This document shows, one piece after another, positions 48,762 through 59,128 of a stretch of DNA of 64,000 nucleotides. The stretch is from an uncultured Planktomarina sp. (GTDB taxonomy: Bacteria > Pseudomonadota > Alphaproteobacteria > Rhodobacterales > Rhodobacteraceae): contig CAJJBD010000041.1 in the NCBI GenBank assembly GCA_905182325.1, positions 33,215 through 97,214 on the forward strand, given 5' to 3'. Both the position numbers and the translations under genes were made by a program. Position 1 is the stretch's first letter. The number at the start of each line of letters is the position of its first letter. Under the pieces are notes generated by a model, which ran no database searches, was not told the DNA's origin, and was given only the letters and a program-made list of their open reading frames with translations.

Positions 48762-50138
48762 TCAGAAAAAGTCGATTGTAACTTGTAAAAGTCGTTCAAC
48801 CTCTCGAACATCGTCCGATAGCGCAAACAAAACCACTTGATCTCCATCCTCAATTCGAACAGACCCAGACGGTTTAACAATATTTTTTTCTTTACGTACC
48901 GCAGCAATCCGGACACCTTCAGGAAAATCTATATCACGGATGTATTGTCCAGCGATTGTGGATGTAGATAGCACCTGAGCTTCAATCACTTCACCCTCAG
49001 CATCACCAATTGAATAAACACCTAGAACACGACCGTGCCGGATATGGCGTAAAATTGATGATACTGTTGTTGCCCTAGGATTTATATAAGCATCAATTCC
49101 CATATCTTGTAATAGCATCACCATAGATGGATCGTTGACCAAACAAATGGCTAAGGGGCAGCCCATTGACTTAGCCCTAACAGCTACCAATATATTTGTT
49201 TTATCGTCATCTGTTACAGCTACAATAGCGTCAGCTCGTTCGATATTAGATTCAGTCAAAATATCACTGTCCAACCCATCTCCATGAAGCACAACAGTTT
49301 TTTCGAGCACTTCAGCTGCGTACTCAGCTGTAGACCTATTCTTTTCAATAACCTTAGCACGAATATGACTGTGCTTACTTTCTAAGTCTTTGGCGACAGA
49401 AAAACCAACATTTCCACCTCCAACAATTACTATTCGTTCCTGCGTTTTTATAGTTTTTCCAAACACTTCTAAAGTCCGTTCAACATCCATTTTTTGAACA
49501 AATATGTAGCAAGAGTCACCTGTAAAAAGTTGGTCGCCAGAACTTGGTACAAACATAGATCCTTCACGACGAATCGCCACAACAATTGCTGAAAGTGTTG
49601 AAAACAGGTCGGAAAGCTGCCGAAGAGGCGTGTTTAAGACAGGACAACTGTCGGTAAGAGCAATACCCAGCATCTGAACTTCGCCATCTAGGAAAAATTC
49701 TGTGTCAAATGCAGCCGGTGTTTCTAACCTTCGCAGGACAGCCTCTGCTACCTCCGTTTCTGGGCTGATAACTACATCAATTGGCATATGATCGCGCCGA
49801 TATAGATCAGAATAAATTGTATCTAGATAGCTTTGAGCACGTAAACGGGCGATTTTACGGGGTATATTAAAAACTGAGTGAGCCACTTGGCATGTCACCA
49901 TATTTACTTCGTCAGAGTGAGTTGCTGCAATAATCATATCTGCATCAACAGCCCCTGCACGGGCTAATATATCTGGATAACTGGCAAAACCAACAATGCC
50001 TTGTACATCTAATGTGTCAGTCGCGCGGCGTACTAAATCAGCATTGTGGTCCACAACTGTCACGTCATTATTCTCATTAGCAAGATGTCTGGCTATCTGC
50101 CACCCAACCTGACCAGCACCACAAATTATAATCTTCAT
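48762..50138 (-). CDS. trkA: Trk potassium transporter NAD-binding subunit TrkA
   Basis: Cytoplasmic regulator of TrkH, 458 residues, built of two RCK modules. Rossmann motifs are GAGQVGWQIARHLA at the N-terminus and GGGNVGFSVAKDLE around residue 240. Each is followed by a TrkA-C domain, the second ending RIEDGDQVVLFALSDDVREVE. It is placed between ntrX (104 nt upstream) and trkH, the conserved alphaproteobacterial order. Confidence 0.96.
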   Translation of the reverse strand: MKIIICGAGQVGWQIARHLANENNDVTVVDHNADLVRRATDTLDVQGIVGFASYPDILARAGAVDADMIIAATHSDEVNMVTCQVAHSVFNIPRKIARLRAQSYLDTIYSDLYRRDHMPIDVVISPETEVAEAVLRRLETPAAFDTEFFLDGEVQMLGIALTDSCPVLNTPLRQLSDLFSTLSAIVVAIRREGSMFVPSSGDQLFTGDSCYIFVQKMDVERTLEVFGKTIKTQERIVIVGGGNVGFSVAKDLESKHSHIRAKVIEKNRSTAEYAAEVLEKTVVLHGDGLDSDILTESNIERADAIVAVTDDDKTNILVAVRAKSMGCPLAICLVNDPSMVMLLQDMGIDAYINPRATTVSSILRHIRHGRVLGVYSIGDAEGEVIEAQVLSTSTIAGQYIRDIDFPEGVRIAAVRKEKNIVKPSGSVRIEDGDQVVLFALSDDVREVERLLQVTIDFF

Positions 50139-50242
50139 GGGACAGCCCCCTTTGAGGTCAGGAAACCCAAACCATATTATTAATTACTGCCAGACAACCT
50201 AACCAAGGTCAATTATTGTGCAAAAGGATGATTTAAGCCAAT

Positions 50243-51622
50243 TTATTCACCACCATCTTTATTTACACTGACTACCCCCAAAGACTTTAATTTACGATGC
50301 AAAGCAGAACGCTCCATACCTACAAACTTGGCTGTACGACTAATGTTACCACCAAATCTGTTAATCTGGGCAAGTAGGTACTCACGCTCAAATAACTCCC
50401 GGGCGTCTCTTAAAGACATTGTCGAAACACTGTCTGACAAGATCAGTTGATCATCTGCAACTTTATTACTTACCTCATTTTTTGGTAACTCATCCACTTC
50501 GATTAACCCATGATGTGGTCCCATAATCAAAATTCTCTCTATAATATTTCTTAGTTGTCTGATATTTCCTGGCCAAGCCATACTTAGTAACCTTGCTGCA
50601 GCCTCCTCAGTGAGAGATCTTTTTGGTAAATTAAGTTTTTGATTAAATTCTTCCAAAAAGTATTCTGCGAGCAACGGGATGTCTTCGCGTCTTTCTTCCA
50701 AACTGGGTATAGAAATAGAAACAACATTTAAACGATGGTACAACTCTTCTCTAAAGTTCCCAATCTGGATTTCATGTTTTAAATCACGGGCGCTGGTAGA
50801 AATAATTCGTACATTTATTTTTATTTTTTCTGAACCATCAACGCGAACAAAGTATTGATCAACAAGAGCCCGTAATAGCCTGCTTTGAGTCGAAAGAGGC
50901 AACGCACCTATTTCATCAAAAAATAAAATGCCTCCCTGAGCTTTTTCAAAAAACCCAGTTTCCAAGCCCTGAACTTCTGTTTCAATCCCAAACAAGGCAG
51001 AATCTGCTGTTTCGGCTAGCAAAGCATCACAGTTAACTAAAATCATGGGTGCATTAGATCTATTAGAGTTTCCATGAATATATCGTGCAGCCGTTTCTTT
51101 GCCACTCCCATATTGGCCTGTAATCAGAACTCTACCATTCGACTTTGCAACCTTATCAAGATTGCCCTTAAGTATTTTATAAACAGCACTTTGTCCATTA
51201 AGTTCAAGCGGTTCACGATATTGGTTTTTTAAAACAGAATTTTCTAATCTTAAACTAGCAACTTCAACGGCACGGCGGATTGTAACAATCAGTTGATCTA
51301 AGTTAAATGGTTTTTCGATAAAATCGAACGCACCCTGCTTGATCGCCGCAACGGCAATTTCGATATTTCCATGCCCAGATATTATCACAACTGGAACTTC
51401 TGGATAATTTATTTTAACAAACTTTAAGATGTCTATTCCATCCATCGAACTATCTTTTAGCCAAATATCAAGTATTAACATCATCGGACGATGCTCGCGC
51501 ATCTGCCGCATAGCTGATCCCGAATTGGCAGCTAGCCGAGTACTATAGCCTTCATCGACCAAAATATCAGAGATTAATTCACGAATGTCACGCTCATCAT
51601 CTACTATCAATATGTCGTTCAT
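50243..51622 (-). CDS. ntrX: nitrogen assimilation response regulator NtrX (lacks GAFTGA)
   Basis: Response regulator partner of NtrY, 459 residues. The receiver domain has phospho-acceptor D52 (LILDIWLKD). The AAA+ domain has Walker A GQYGSGKE and an intact Walker B ILFFDEIGA. A Fis-type HTH lies at the C-terminus (ISRTAKFVGMERSALHRKLKSLG). Where sigma-54 activators carry GAFTGA, it reads SALFGIETEVQGLETGFFEKA, so contact with sigma-54 is not expected. This is known for several alphaproteobacterial NtrX proteins. It follows ntrY by 25 nt. Confidence 0.94.
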   Translation of the reverse strand: MNDILIVDDERDIRELISDILVDEGYSTRLAANSGSAMRQMREHRPMMLILDIWLKDSSMDGIDILKFVKINYPEVPVVIISGHGNIEIAVAAIKQGAFDFIEKPFNLDQLIVTIRRAVEVASLRLENSVLKNQYREPLELNGQSAVYKILKGNLDKVAKSNGRVLITGQYGSGKETAARYIHGNSNRSNAPMILVNCDALLAETADSALFGIETEVQGLETGFFEKAQGGILFFDEIGALPLSTQSRLLRALVDQYFVRVDGSEKIKINVRIISTSARDLKHEIQIGNFREELYHRLNVVSISIPSLEERREDIPLLAEYFLEEFNQKLNLPKRSLTEEAAARLLSMAWPGNIRQLRNIIERILIMGPHHGLIEVDELPKNEVSNKVADDQLILSDSVSTMSLRDARELFEREYLLAQINRFGGNISRTAKFVGMERSALHRKLKSLGVVSVNKDGGE

Positions 51623-51647
51623 ATTATCTTTCCTATTTTTTAATCAC

Positions 51648-53879
51648 TTAAGCTATTGAACTTTGCCTTGGCAGTTTGATGATCGCCTTGGCGCCATTTT
51701 GAGCACCTAAGCTAAAAGGCTCTGCATCGGTTATTGAAAACATGCCACCATGTTCTTCGATTGTTTTTGAAACTATTGATAATCCCAGACCTGTACCAGA
51801 TGGTCGTTTGCTTACGTACGGCTCCAGCAAACGCGAGCGGTCCTGTGGTAGACCTTTGCCGTTATCAGATATTTCTAGAATTACAGTTTTATCATGTGCA
51901 TACAGCGAGATACGAATTTCTCCACTTTTAATAGACACTTTATTTTCTGAATCCTCTATCGCTTCTCCAGCATTTTTTAATAAATTAGTTATTGCTCTCC
52001 CGATCATCGCAGGATCAGCAAGCACCCATATCTTTTCGGATGGTATTTCTAATTTAAAGGTTACATTCGGCTGCCCAGTCTTTTGAAGTAAAACCGTAGA
52101 TTTCACCAAATCATTTAACTCTACTGATTTGCGATCTGGTTCTGGCATCCTTGCAAACTGCGAAAATTCATCAACAATTTTTCTTAACTCATCTGTTTGC
52201 CGAACTATAACCTCCACCATACTATCTAATTGCCCTGAATCAACACCGACTTTGGAAGAAAACTTGCGTTTAATGCGCTCAGCCGAAAGCTTTATAGGGG
52301 TTAAAGGGTTTTTTATCTCATGAGCGATCCTTTGAGCAATATCACCCCAGGCCGCCATTCTTTCGGCACTTACAAGATCAGTAACCTCGTCAAACGCAAT
52401 TACATAGCCCTCTGCTGAACCCGCCTCGTTAGTCCGTAATGCTATTCTAACAAGAAGAATCTCAAGCTTTTTCTTTCGAACCAATCGAATTTCATGCTGG
52501 ACTACTTCGGATATACCAGTGCAGAAGTCATCTACAACTTTATCAAATTCAGGTACAGCTGATACCAGCGTTTCTAAATCATTCATCTCTGCCAAATCTA
52601 AAATTCGTTGAGCGGCTTTATTTAAAAACGTAATTTGTCTAGAGTTATCCAATCCCACTACCCCAGAAGTTACAGAGGTCAATACAGAGTCAAACAACCT
52701 GCGGCCACTCTCAGCAAGTTCAGCATTTTTAATTAAAGTGTCGCGCTGTCCTTTTAACTGATGCGTCATCTGGTTAAAGTAACGGGCTAACATTGCAATT
52801 TCATCATCACCCGTAATATTTTCAATTCGAGCATCGAGGTCTCCAGCCCCAACTTTTTGTGCTGCGGCCGCCATGCGGCCTACAGGACTTGCAAGACGTT
52901 CGGCGAACCACATTCCCAACCAAGTTGCCGTAAGTATTAAAATTAATGCGAATGCCAGATATAAAAGCCCAAAATCAAACAATAACCGCCCACGTTCAGA
53001 TTCAAGTTGATTATAGTAAATTGCTGTTTCCGTAGTTTCTTCTAACAACGTAAGTAAAGCGCCATCAACTTCTCTTGTTAAATATAAATAATGGTTAGAA
53101 AAACCGCGTAATCTAATCAGCGCACGCATTTCATTTCCAACCAAGTCTTCAATAATCACAATCCCAGAATCTCGCACTTCAAGCAACTGAGATTGGGTAG
53201 GCTCTTCGTAACCAAAAAGGTATGAGGAAGGGCCTCGCACCCTTATCTTGCCAAGATTATCAATTACATAAATTTCTTTTAATCCACGCTCGAATTGAGT
53301 TTTAATTTTAGTTAATTCTGGACTAAGCTGGGTGTCCTGGTCAAGGTTACCCCTCATAAAAACATAACTCTTAGTAAGGTTATTCAAATTGTTTGCAAAT
53401 ATAGTAATATCTTCTTTTAGCCCTTTTTTTGCTTGGTTCTGATACGCCTGAGCTGCATCTAATGATGAACCAACAGCCCCTCTAACTCGATCAGAAAACC
53501 ATCCCTCAAGCGCCTGATTCACCGAAAGCATCGCAAAAACTGCTACTAATACAGTAGGAAATAATGCGATTACACCAAATGTAGTCGTGAGCCGAAAAAG
53601 CAGCTTAGATCCCGCTGATCGTGCACGACGCGCAGATGCTATCTGGACAAGCCGCCTAAATAATAATGTCGTGATAAAAAGAATATAAATTAAGTCAGCA
53701 GTTAAAACAAACCTTAGGGCTGCGTGGCCACCCTCGATTGGTTTCAGCGCATAAAATGTGGCAAAAACTAATAATGGCCCGGAGAACACCAGCCCAAATG
53801 TAAACGCTACATTGAGATTTGGGTTCTTGCGAGCATCGACTGCACGATTTAAAATAAAGTTTAATATACCGTGGCGCAA
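51648..53879 (-). CDS. ntrY: membrane sensor histidine kinase NtrY
   Basis: 743-residue kinase linked to nitrogen and, in some relatives, redox signalling. Several N-terminal membrane helices (within residues 20-130) and a long periplasmic region lead to another helix near 295-315. A HAMP domain (ERLASPVGRMAAAAQKVGAGDLDARI), PAS region, HisKA with IAHEIKNPLTPIKLSAERI and an HATPase domain (ISDNGKGLPQD and GTGLGLSIVSKTIEEHGG) follow. The length fits NtrY. It lies between ntrC (76 nt) and ntrX. Confidence 0.95.
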   Translation of the reverse strand: MRHGILNFILNRAVDARKNPNLNVAFTFGLVFSGPLLVFATFYALKPIEGGHAALRFVLTADLIYILFITTLLFRRLVQIASARRARSAGSKLLFRLTTTFGVIALFPTVLVAVFAMLSVNQALEGWFSDRVRGAVGSSLDAAQAYQNQAKKGLKEDITIFANNLNNLTKSYVFMRGNLDQDTQLSPELTKIKTQFERGLKEIYVIDNLGKIRVRGPSSYLFGYEEPTQSQLLEVRDSGIVIIEDLVGNEMRALIRLRGFSNHYLYLTREVDGALLTLLEETTETAIYYNQLESERGRLLFDFGLLYLAFALILILTATWLGMWFAERLASPVGRMAAAAQKVGAGDLDARIENITGDDEIAMLARYFNQMTHQLKGQRDTLIKNAELAESGRRLFDSVLTSVTSGVVGLDNSRQITFLNKAAQRILDLAEMNDLETLVSAVPEFDKVVDDFCTGISEVVQHEIRLVRKKKLEILLVRIALRTNEAGSAEGYVIAFDEVTDLVSAERMAAWGDIAQRIAHEIKNPLTPIKLSAERIKRKFSSKVGVDSGQLDSMVEVIVRQTDELRKIVDEFSQFARMPEPDRKSVELNDLVKSTVLLQKTGQPNVTFKLEIPSEKIWVLADPAMIGRAITNLLKNAGEAIEDSENKVSIKSGEIRISLYAHDKTVILEISDNGKGLPQDRSRLLEPYVSKRPSGTGLGLSIVSKTIEEHGGMFSITDAEPFSLGAQNGAKAIIKLPRQSSIA

Positions 53880-53955
53880 TTCTGCCGCCCCTTATTTTAG
53901 TTAGTTCCCCGTTAAACCCAAAGCATTGGGCTCAAACAAAACACCTGTGGCGCTT

Positions 53956-55314
53956 TTACATCAATTTACGATGGCGTGACACTAAAATATCAAATTCTGT
54001 AATTTTCTTGCGTAAAGTATTCCTATTGATACCCAGTAAATCTGCACATTTGGATTGATTCCCGGCTACCGCCACTAATGCTACTTCAATAAGCGGTGCC
54101 TCTATCTGTCTTAAAAAGTATTGATAAACGTCATTTGGTGGCAGCTGACCACTATGTAAATCAAAATATTTTTGAACATGCATAGCCACTGACACACTTA
54201 ATTCGTTACCACTTTGAGTCAGAGGTAAAGGGCCATCCTGACAGTATTTTGCTATTACTTCGTTAACCGTAGGGCCATCTAATACGTGGTCAGGTGCCTC
54301 TAAAATTAGTTGTTCAATTACGTTTTTTAATTGTCGAACATTTCCAGGCCAGTGAAAGGAACAAAGCTCATCTTTCCCCTCTGCACTCAATTGATATCTA
54401 GACGTAATTGGAGATTTTTTAAGAAAATTAAGGGCTAATGAATGGATGTCGTCAAGCCTGTCTCGAAGAGCGGGTACATGCAATTGATTGCTTGAAATGC
54501 GATGAAAAAGGTCGCTCCTAAACTTGCCTTCTTTAACCCGGTTTAAAATATTAGTGTCCGCGATAGAAATAAGTCGGGTATTTTGTTCACCAAGTTGCTC
54601 CACAGCAGGCAACAAACTCAGCTGCCCAAATGGCGTCAAATCAGTCACTCCATCGAGCACCAAAGTTCCATCCTTTGCACGCTCTAATGTATCGCTTATT
54701 ACATCATGATTTTCACACATTTGAGAATATAATGTAATAAATGGCATAGCGTTTCTTTTGGACAAATCATGCAAAGTTTTAGCCGTCAGCGTCTTGCCAC
54801 TTCCAGGCTCACCAATAACTAATACGGGTGTAATCGAGTCCACCGTTCGAGCCATTAATTTAAATAGGTTTTGAATAATACCTGATTTCCCAATTAGCGG
54901 TATTTCTGAACTTTTCTGGTTGGAGAAAACAGATACTTCGCGTTGGGCTTGATTTTTCTCTAACGCTTTGGCTGAACGGTGCATAAGCTCGGGTAAATCG
55001 AAAGGCTTTGGTAAGTAATCAAAGGCCTTTGCTTTATTTGCCCGAAATGCAGTAACTATATTGTTTTGTGCTGAAATTATAATAACCGGTAAATTTGGTC
55101 TTAATTTTTGTATTTTTGGAAGAGTTTCCAACCCATCACCGTCAGGCATAACCACATCAGAAATAACCAAGTCACCCTTACCTTCTTCAATCCAACGCAT
55201 TAACGTTACTAGTGACGATGTTGCGTGTACTTTACATCCAGCCCGTATCATTGCCTGTGTCAAAACTGTGCGTATCGTGCGATCATCATCCGCAATAAGA
55301 ACTGTGCCATCCAT
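53956..55314 (-). CDS. ntrC: nitrogen regulator NtrC, Rhodobacter-type without GAFTGA
   Basis: Response regulator of the NtrB-NtrC pair, 452 residues. Receiver aspartate D53 (VISDVVMPDGDG); AAA+ domain with Walker A GEPGSGKT (168-175); C-terminal Fis HTH (NQSKCADLLGINRNTLRKKI). Between PFITLYS and TLVLDG about 18 residues found in sigma-54 NtrC proteins, including GAFTGA, are absent, and the Walker B Asp-Glu is Asp-Gly. Rhodobacter capsulatus NtrC lacks the same loop and activates sigma-70 promoters. A small hairpin (CCCAA/TTGGG) follows the gene before ntrY. It lies 16 nt after ntrB. Confidence 0.93.
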   Translation of the reverse strand: MDGTVLIADDDRTIRTVLTQAMIRAGCKVHATSSLVTLMRWIEEGKGDLVISDVVMPDGDGLETLPKIQKLRPNLPVIIISAQNNIVTAFRANKAKAFDYLPKPFDLPELMHRSAKALEKNQAQREVSVFSNQKSSEIPLIGKSGIIQNLFKLMARTVDSITPVLVIGEPGSGKTLTAKTLHDLSKRNAMPFITLYSQMCENHDVISDTLERAKDGTLVLDGVTDLTPFGQLSLLPAVEQLGEQNTRLISIADTNILNRVKEGKFRSDLFHRISSNQLHVPALRDRLDDIHSLALNFLKKSPITSRYQLSAEGKDELCSFHWPGNVRQLKNVIEQLILEAPDHVLDGPTVNEVIAKYCQDGPLPLTQSGNELSVSVAMHVQKYFDLHSGQLPPNDVYQYFLRQIEAPLIEVALVAVAGNQSKCADLLGINRNTLRKKITEFDILVSRHRKLM

Positions 55315-55330
55315 TTTTAAAACCCTTACT

Positions 55331-56383
55331 TTAACAGCTTAATGGAAAAGATATTCGAAAAATTGTCTTTCCTAGTTTAGAACTAGCCTCAATATGGGCC
55401 GCATGTTGGGAAAGTATTTTCGAAACCAAAGCTAATCCTAATCCTTTACTATTGTTTTTTGAAGACACAAAAGGTTCAAATATATGTTTCGCAATACTAT
55501 CCAGTAATCCTGCACCATCATCTATAATTTCAATATGAAGGGGCAGCCTTTGACCATCTAATCCCAGCTTTGCTGATTGAAGTGATCCATCATAAAAGGT
55601 CCGGATTATTATTTGGCCATTTTGATCGACTGCTTCACAGGCATTTTTAACCAAGTTCAAAAATGCCTGGACAAGCTGATCTCTGTCACCCCAGACACTT
55701 GGCAATGAGGGGTCATACTCCCTAATGATCTTAATATTTCCTGCAAATCCAAACTTCGCTGTTTTTACAGATTGATCCAAAACGTCATGGATATTCAGGC
55801 TCATCAGTTTGGGAGGAGTAATATCACCAAATTGCTCAACTTGCTCCAATAATGACACAATCCGTTTAGACTCTTCAACGATAAGATCAGTCATCTCTAT
55901 CTCTTCCGCTGTTAATGACATTGATAAAAACTGTGCGGCACCAATAATGCCAGCAACCGGATTTTTGATTTCATGAGCCAGCATTTCACCCATTCCAATA
56001 ACCGATTGCGTCGAAGTGGTTCGTACCATTTTTTTAGATTGATACTCCAAACCTTCTATTGGGATTATGATTAGAAGCACGTTTTGATTATTTGACGGAA
56101 GAGGACATATATGTACTGAGCAAACGACATCATATGTACTTCGACCATACGCAGAAACATCATTAATCAATACGGATGTATTCTTTGATCGTGCACGTTT
56201 AAGTCCCTCTGGAATTAAGTTTTCGCCAAGCAAGAATTTCCACATTTTTTGATCCAAAACTAATTTCCTCGATATTCCGAGAAACTGCTCAGCAGAAACG
56301 TTTAATTCAATAACATTATCTAGGGGATCAACTACAAAAGCCGGAATGGGTAATTGTTTCCATAGTTCTTCATACAGGTTCAT
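55331..56383 (-). CDS. ntrB: nitrogen sensor histidine kinase NtrB
   Basis: Cytoplasmic kinase controlled by PII protein, 350 residues. A PAS domain occupies about residues 5-110, the phospho-accepting H137 lies in [18 protein letters not shown], and the ATPase domain shows [21 protein letters not shown] and [14 protein letters not shown]. Its ATG overlaps the dusB stop (ATGA), the classic dusB-ntrB coupling. No GlnB or GlnK gene is in this window. Confidence 0.95.
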   Translation of the reverse strand: MNLYEELWKQLPIPAFVVDPLDNVIELNVSAEQFLGISRKLVLDQKMWKFLLGENLIPEGLKRARSKNTSVLINDVSAYGRSTYDVVCSVHICPLPSNNQNVLLIIIPIEGLEYQSKKMVRTTSTQSVIGMGEMLAHEIKNPVAGIIGAAQFLSMSLTAEEIEMTDLIVEESKRIVSLLEQVEQFGDITPPKLMSLNIHDVLDQSVKTAKFGFAGNIKIIREYDPSLPSVWGDRDQLVQAFLNLVKNACEAVDQNGQIIIRTFYDGSLQSAKLGLDGQRLPLHIEIIDDGAGLLDSIAKHIFEPFVSSKNNSKGLGLALVSKILSQHAAHIEASSKLGKTIFRISFPLSC

Positions 56384-57366
56384 GCCGCAAAACGGACTGT
56401 TGAGAATTCGACAGCTCGCCTTATTAAACTATAAATTTCAATAGTATTCAAAGATCTAAGAACATTCTGACGAAGACTTACTGGACACTTTAACCCATCA
56501 AGATACCAACCCAGATGTTTGCGCGCATTCTTAATCCCTAATGGTTCACCATAGAAATCAAGAATCGCTTTATGATGGTTAATAATTAATTCGGCTAATT
56601 CATCACCAACTGGGATCACTGGTTTTTTTGTACCATAAATAACTGCTGAAATTTCTGCTAATCGCCATGGCGCACCCTGAGCCCCACGCCCAACCATGAT
56701 CCCATCCGCTCCAGACAGCTTTAAGGCCTGAATAGCGCTATTACTGTCGACAATATCACCATTTACGATAACAGGAATGCTAATTGACTTCTTTACCTTT
56801 AAAACCGCGGCCCAGTCTGCAGAACCTTTATAAAACTGACAGCGAGTTCTACCATGAACAGTAATCAATCTTACGCCAGCAGATTCAGCTCTAATTGCGA
56901 TATCGGACGCATTCAAACAATTATCATCCCAACCTAACCTCATCTTCAAGGTCACATCTAATTTGGTTGCATTCACAACTGCCTCAATCAGCTTCAATGC
57001 AAAATTGGGTGTTCTCATAAGAGCAGAACCTGATTGGCCACTGGTAACTTTTTTTGAAGGGCAACCCATATTAATGTCAATGATCTTTGCCCCGTTAGCT
57101 TCAATAATCTTAGCGGCCTCGGCCATCCAATGCGGGTCACATCCCGCAATTTGAACAGATGTGTTATTAATACCAAAGCCCAATTCAGCTCTTTCCCTAA
57201 CACCTGGTTTTTTTTGTACCATTTCCTGACTTGCAACCATCTCCGAAACAACAAGCCCTGCACCAAATGATTGTACCAAATTTCGAAAAGGTACATCAGT
57301 AATTCCAGCCAGCGGCGCTAGAAAAATGGGAGGATTAATTTCCTGATCACCCAAAATTATAGGCAC
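56380..57366 (-). CDS. dusB: tRNA dihydrouridine synthase DusB
   Basis: FMN-dependent reductase making dihydrouridine in tRNA, 328 residues. The TIM-barrel start [17 protein letters not shown], catalytic cysteine in [10 protein letters not shown] (C102) and [16 protein letters not shown] are diagnostic. It heads the nine-gene minus-strand block running to hflX. It is divergent from ispDF across 158 nt. Confidence 0.96.
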   Translation of the reverse strand: MPIILGDQEINPPIFLAPLAGITDVPFRNLVQSFGAGLVVSEMVASQEMVQKKPGVRERAELGFGINNTSVQIAGCDPHWMAEAAKIIEANGAKIIDINMGCPSKKVTSGQSGSALMRTPNFALKLIEAVVNATKLDVTLKMRLGWDDNCLNASDIAIRAESAGVRLITVHGRTRCQFYKGSADWAAVLKVKKSISIPVIVNGDIVDSNSAIQALKLSGADGIMVGRGAQGAPWRLAEISAVIYGTKKPVIPVGDELAELIINHHKAILDFYGEPLGIKNARKHLGWYLDGLKCPVSLRQNVLRSLNTIEIYSLIRRAVEFSTVRFAA

Positions 57367-57524
57367 TTACAATTCCCCTTGTTTCAACTGTTATATCCAG
57401 CAAAAATCCAATAACTACTGTTACATGCTAGATAACCTTTTTTAAGCACATGCACAAAAAATAGGCAAATAAAAGTCCATCAGCATGGATTGCAAGTCGA
57501 ATATCAAAGGATTAATCATACCAA

Positions 57525-58667
57525 ATGAACACTAATACAAAAATAGCAGTAATAATCGTTGCAGCAGGTAGAGGCACTCGAGCGGGCGGGACACTTCCAA
57601 AGCAATGGCAGCCATTAATGGGCAAGCCCATAATTCAATGGTCAATCGATACATTTTTAGAAAATTCAATGGTCAATGAGGTAATTGTTGTATATCATCC
57701 AGACGATCAAAACCTTATGAAACAAATCTCAAATGGTGTTCAGGGAGTACTTGGGGGAGCTACTCGTGATGCGTCGGTTAAATGTGGTCTTAATCAATTG
57801 GAAATCAGTGCCCCAGACTATGTATTAATACACGATGCTGCACGCCCCTGCTTGGATCAAAAGTTACTGTCTGAGTGTATAAACGCTGTTTTAATTAAAG
57901 GTGCAGTCGTCCCAGCATTATCTTTGAAAGATACACTTTGGCGCGGCAAAGATTACGTAACTGAAATATTAGACCGTAATGAAATGTTTTGTTCACAAAC
58001 TCCACAATGCTTTTCTTTTCCTTTAGTACTATCTGCACATTCTCAAACAACGATGTTGGCTACCGACGATGCACAGATTGTGCAATCTACAGGTCATAGC
58101 GTTGCAATTATCCCCGGTAATGAAGATAATATAAAAATAACAGGCCCCGAAGATTTTGTTCGGGCAGAACGAATTTTACGAGGCAATATGAAACTGCGTG
58201 TGGGAAATGGATTTGATGTACATAGGTTCGGGCCTGGCTCATCATTGACACTTTGTGGTGTGATAATTGAGAGTTCCTTAGCACTTATTGGACACTCAGA
58301 TGCCGATGTGGGCATGCACTCAGTAACAGATGCAATTTATGGAGCACTGGCCAGGGGAGATATTGGGCAACATTTTCCACCTTCAGAACAACAATGGAAG
58401 GGAGCTGACAGTAGAGTTTTCCTTGAGCATGCAGTACATTTAACCTCAGAAATGGGTTTCAAAATAGAAAATATAGATTGCACATTAATTTGTGAACAAC
58501 CAAAAATTGGTCCTTACGCTGATGAAATGCGGTCTAAATTGGCTGAAATTACAGGGTTAGATGTTGATCAAGTCAGCGTAAAAGCAACAACATCAGAAAA
58601 GTTGGGCTTTACTGGCAGAGGCGAAGGCATTGCCGCAATTGCAACTGCAGCTCTGATTAGTAGATGA
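57525..58667 (+). CDS. ispDF: bifunctional IspD/IspF (MEP pathway)
   Basis: Fusion enzyme of the non-mevalonate isoprenoid pathway. Residues 1-222 are the cytidylyltransferase IspD (VAAGRGTRAGGTLPKQW, the VLIHDAARP core). Residues from about 226 are the cyclodiphosphate synthase IspF (VGNGFDVHRFGPG with metal-binding Asp/His, IGHSDADVGMHSVTDAIYGAL). Length is 380 residues. Fusion of the two is common in alphaproteobacteria. It overlaps pgpA by 4 nt (ATGA). Confidence 0.97.
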   Translation: MNTNTKIAVIIVAAGRGTRAGGTLPKQWQPLMGKPIIQWSIDTFLENSMVNEVIVVYHPDDQNLMKQISNGVQGVLGGATRDASVKCGLNQLEISAPDYVLIHDAARPCLDQKLLSECINAVLIKGAVVPALSLKDTLWRGKDYVTEILDRNEMFCSQTPQCFSFPLVLSAHSQTTMLATDDAQIVQSTGHSVAIIPGNEDNIKITGPEDFVRAERILRGNMKLRVGNGFDVHRFGPGSSLTLCGVIIESSLALIGHSDADVGMHSVTDAIYGALARGDIGQHFPPSEQQWKGADSRVFLEHAVHLTSEMGFKIENIDCTLICEQPKIGPYADEMRSKLAEITGLDVDQVSVKATTSEKLGFTGRGEGIAAIATAALISR

Positions 58668-59128
58668 GCCAATTGGTAGCAACTTTTTTTTATGTGGGTT
58701 ATTTGCGGCCTGCCCCCGGTACCTGGGGTAGTTTAGCCGCACTTATAATCGCTTATGGCATTGTTCAGTATGCTGGAGTTTTGGGGCTGTCTATTGCCAC
58801 TTTTCTAGCCTTTGCCATTGGATGGGTTGCCATCACTACTCAAATTTCAAAAACAGAAATCCACGACCCCTCAGAAATTGTAATAGATGAAGTAGTTGGG
58901 CAATGGGTTGCGGTACTGCCACTTGCAATCTGGCCACTGGACACTGGTATGTCTTTTTTTTATTGGGCTTTAGCGTTTTTGATATTTCGGCTTTTAGACA
59001 TCAAAAAACCAGGTTTAATTGGTTGGGCCGATAGAAAAGATACTGCCTTTAGCGTAATCCTTGACGATGTGATTGCTGGTTTGGCGACCGCTACTGTCGT
59101 TTACCTAGCCATCTTGGTAATAAAATGA
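58664..59128 (+). CDS. pgpA: phosphatidylglycerophosphatase A
   Basis: Membrane phosphatase converting phosphatidylglycerophosphate to phosphatidylglycerol, 154 residues. PgpA hallmarks are FYVGYLRPAPGTWGSLAAL, the acidic EIVIDEVVGQWVA motif and the GWADRKDTAFSVILDDVIAG block. Hydrophobic segments are visible around residues 20-53 and 90-110. It overlaps both neighbours by ATGA, so ispDF-pgpA-cinA-type genes form one coupled unit. Confidence 0.94.
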   Translation: MSQLVATFFYVGYLRPAPGTWGSLAALIIAYGIVQYAGVLGLSIATFLAFAIGWVAITTQISKTEIHDPSEIVIDEVVGQWVAVLPLAIWPLDTGMSFFYWALAFLIFRLLDIKKPGLIGWADRKDTAFSVILDDVIAGLATATVVYLAILVIK

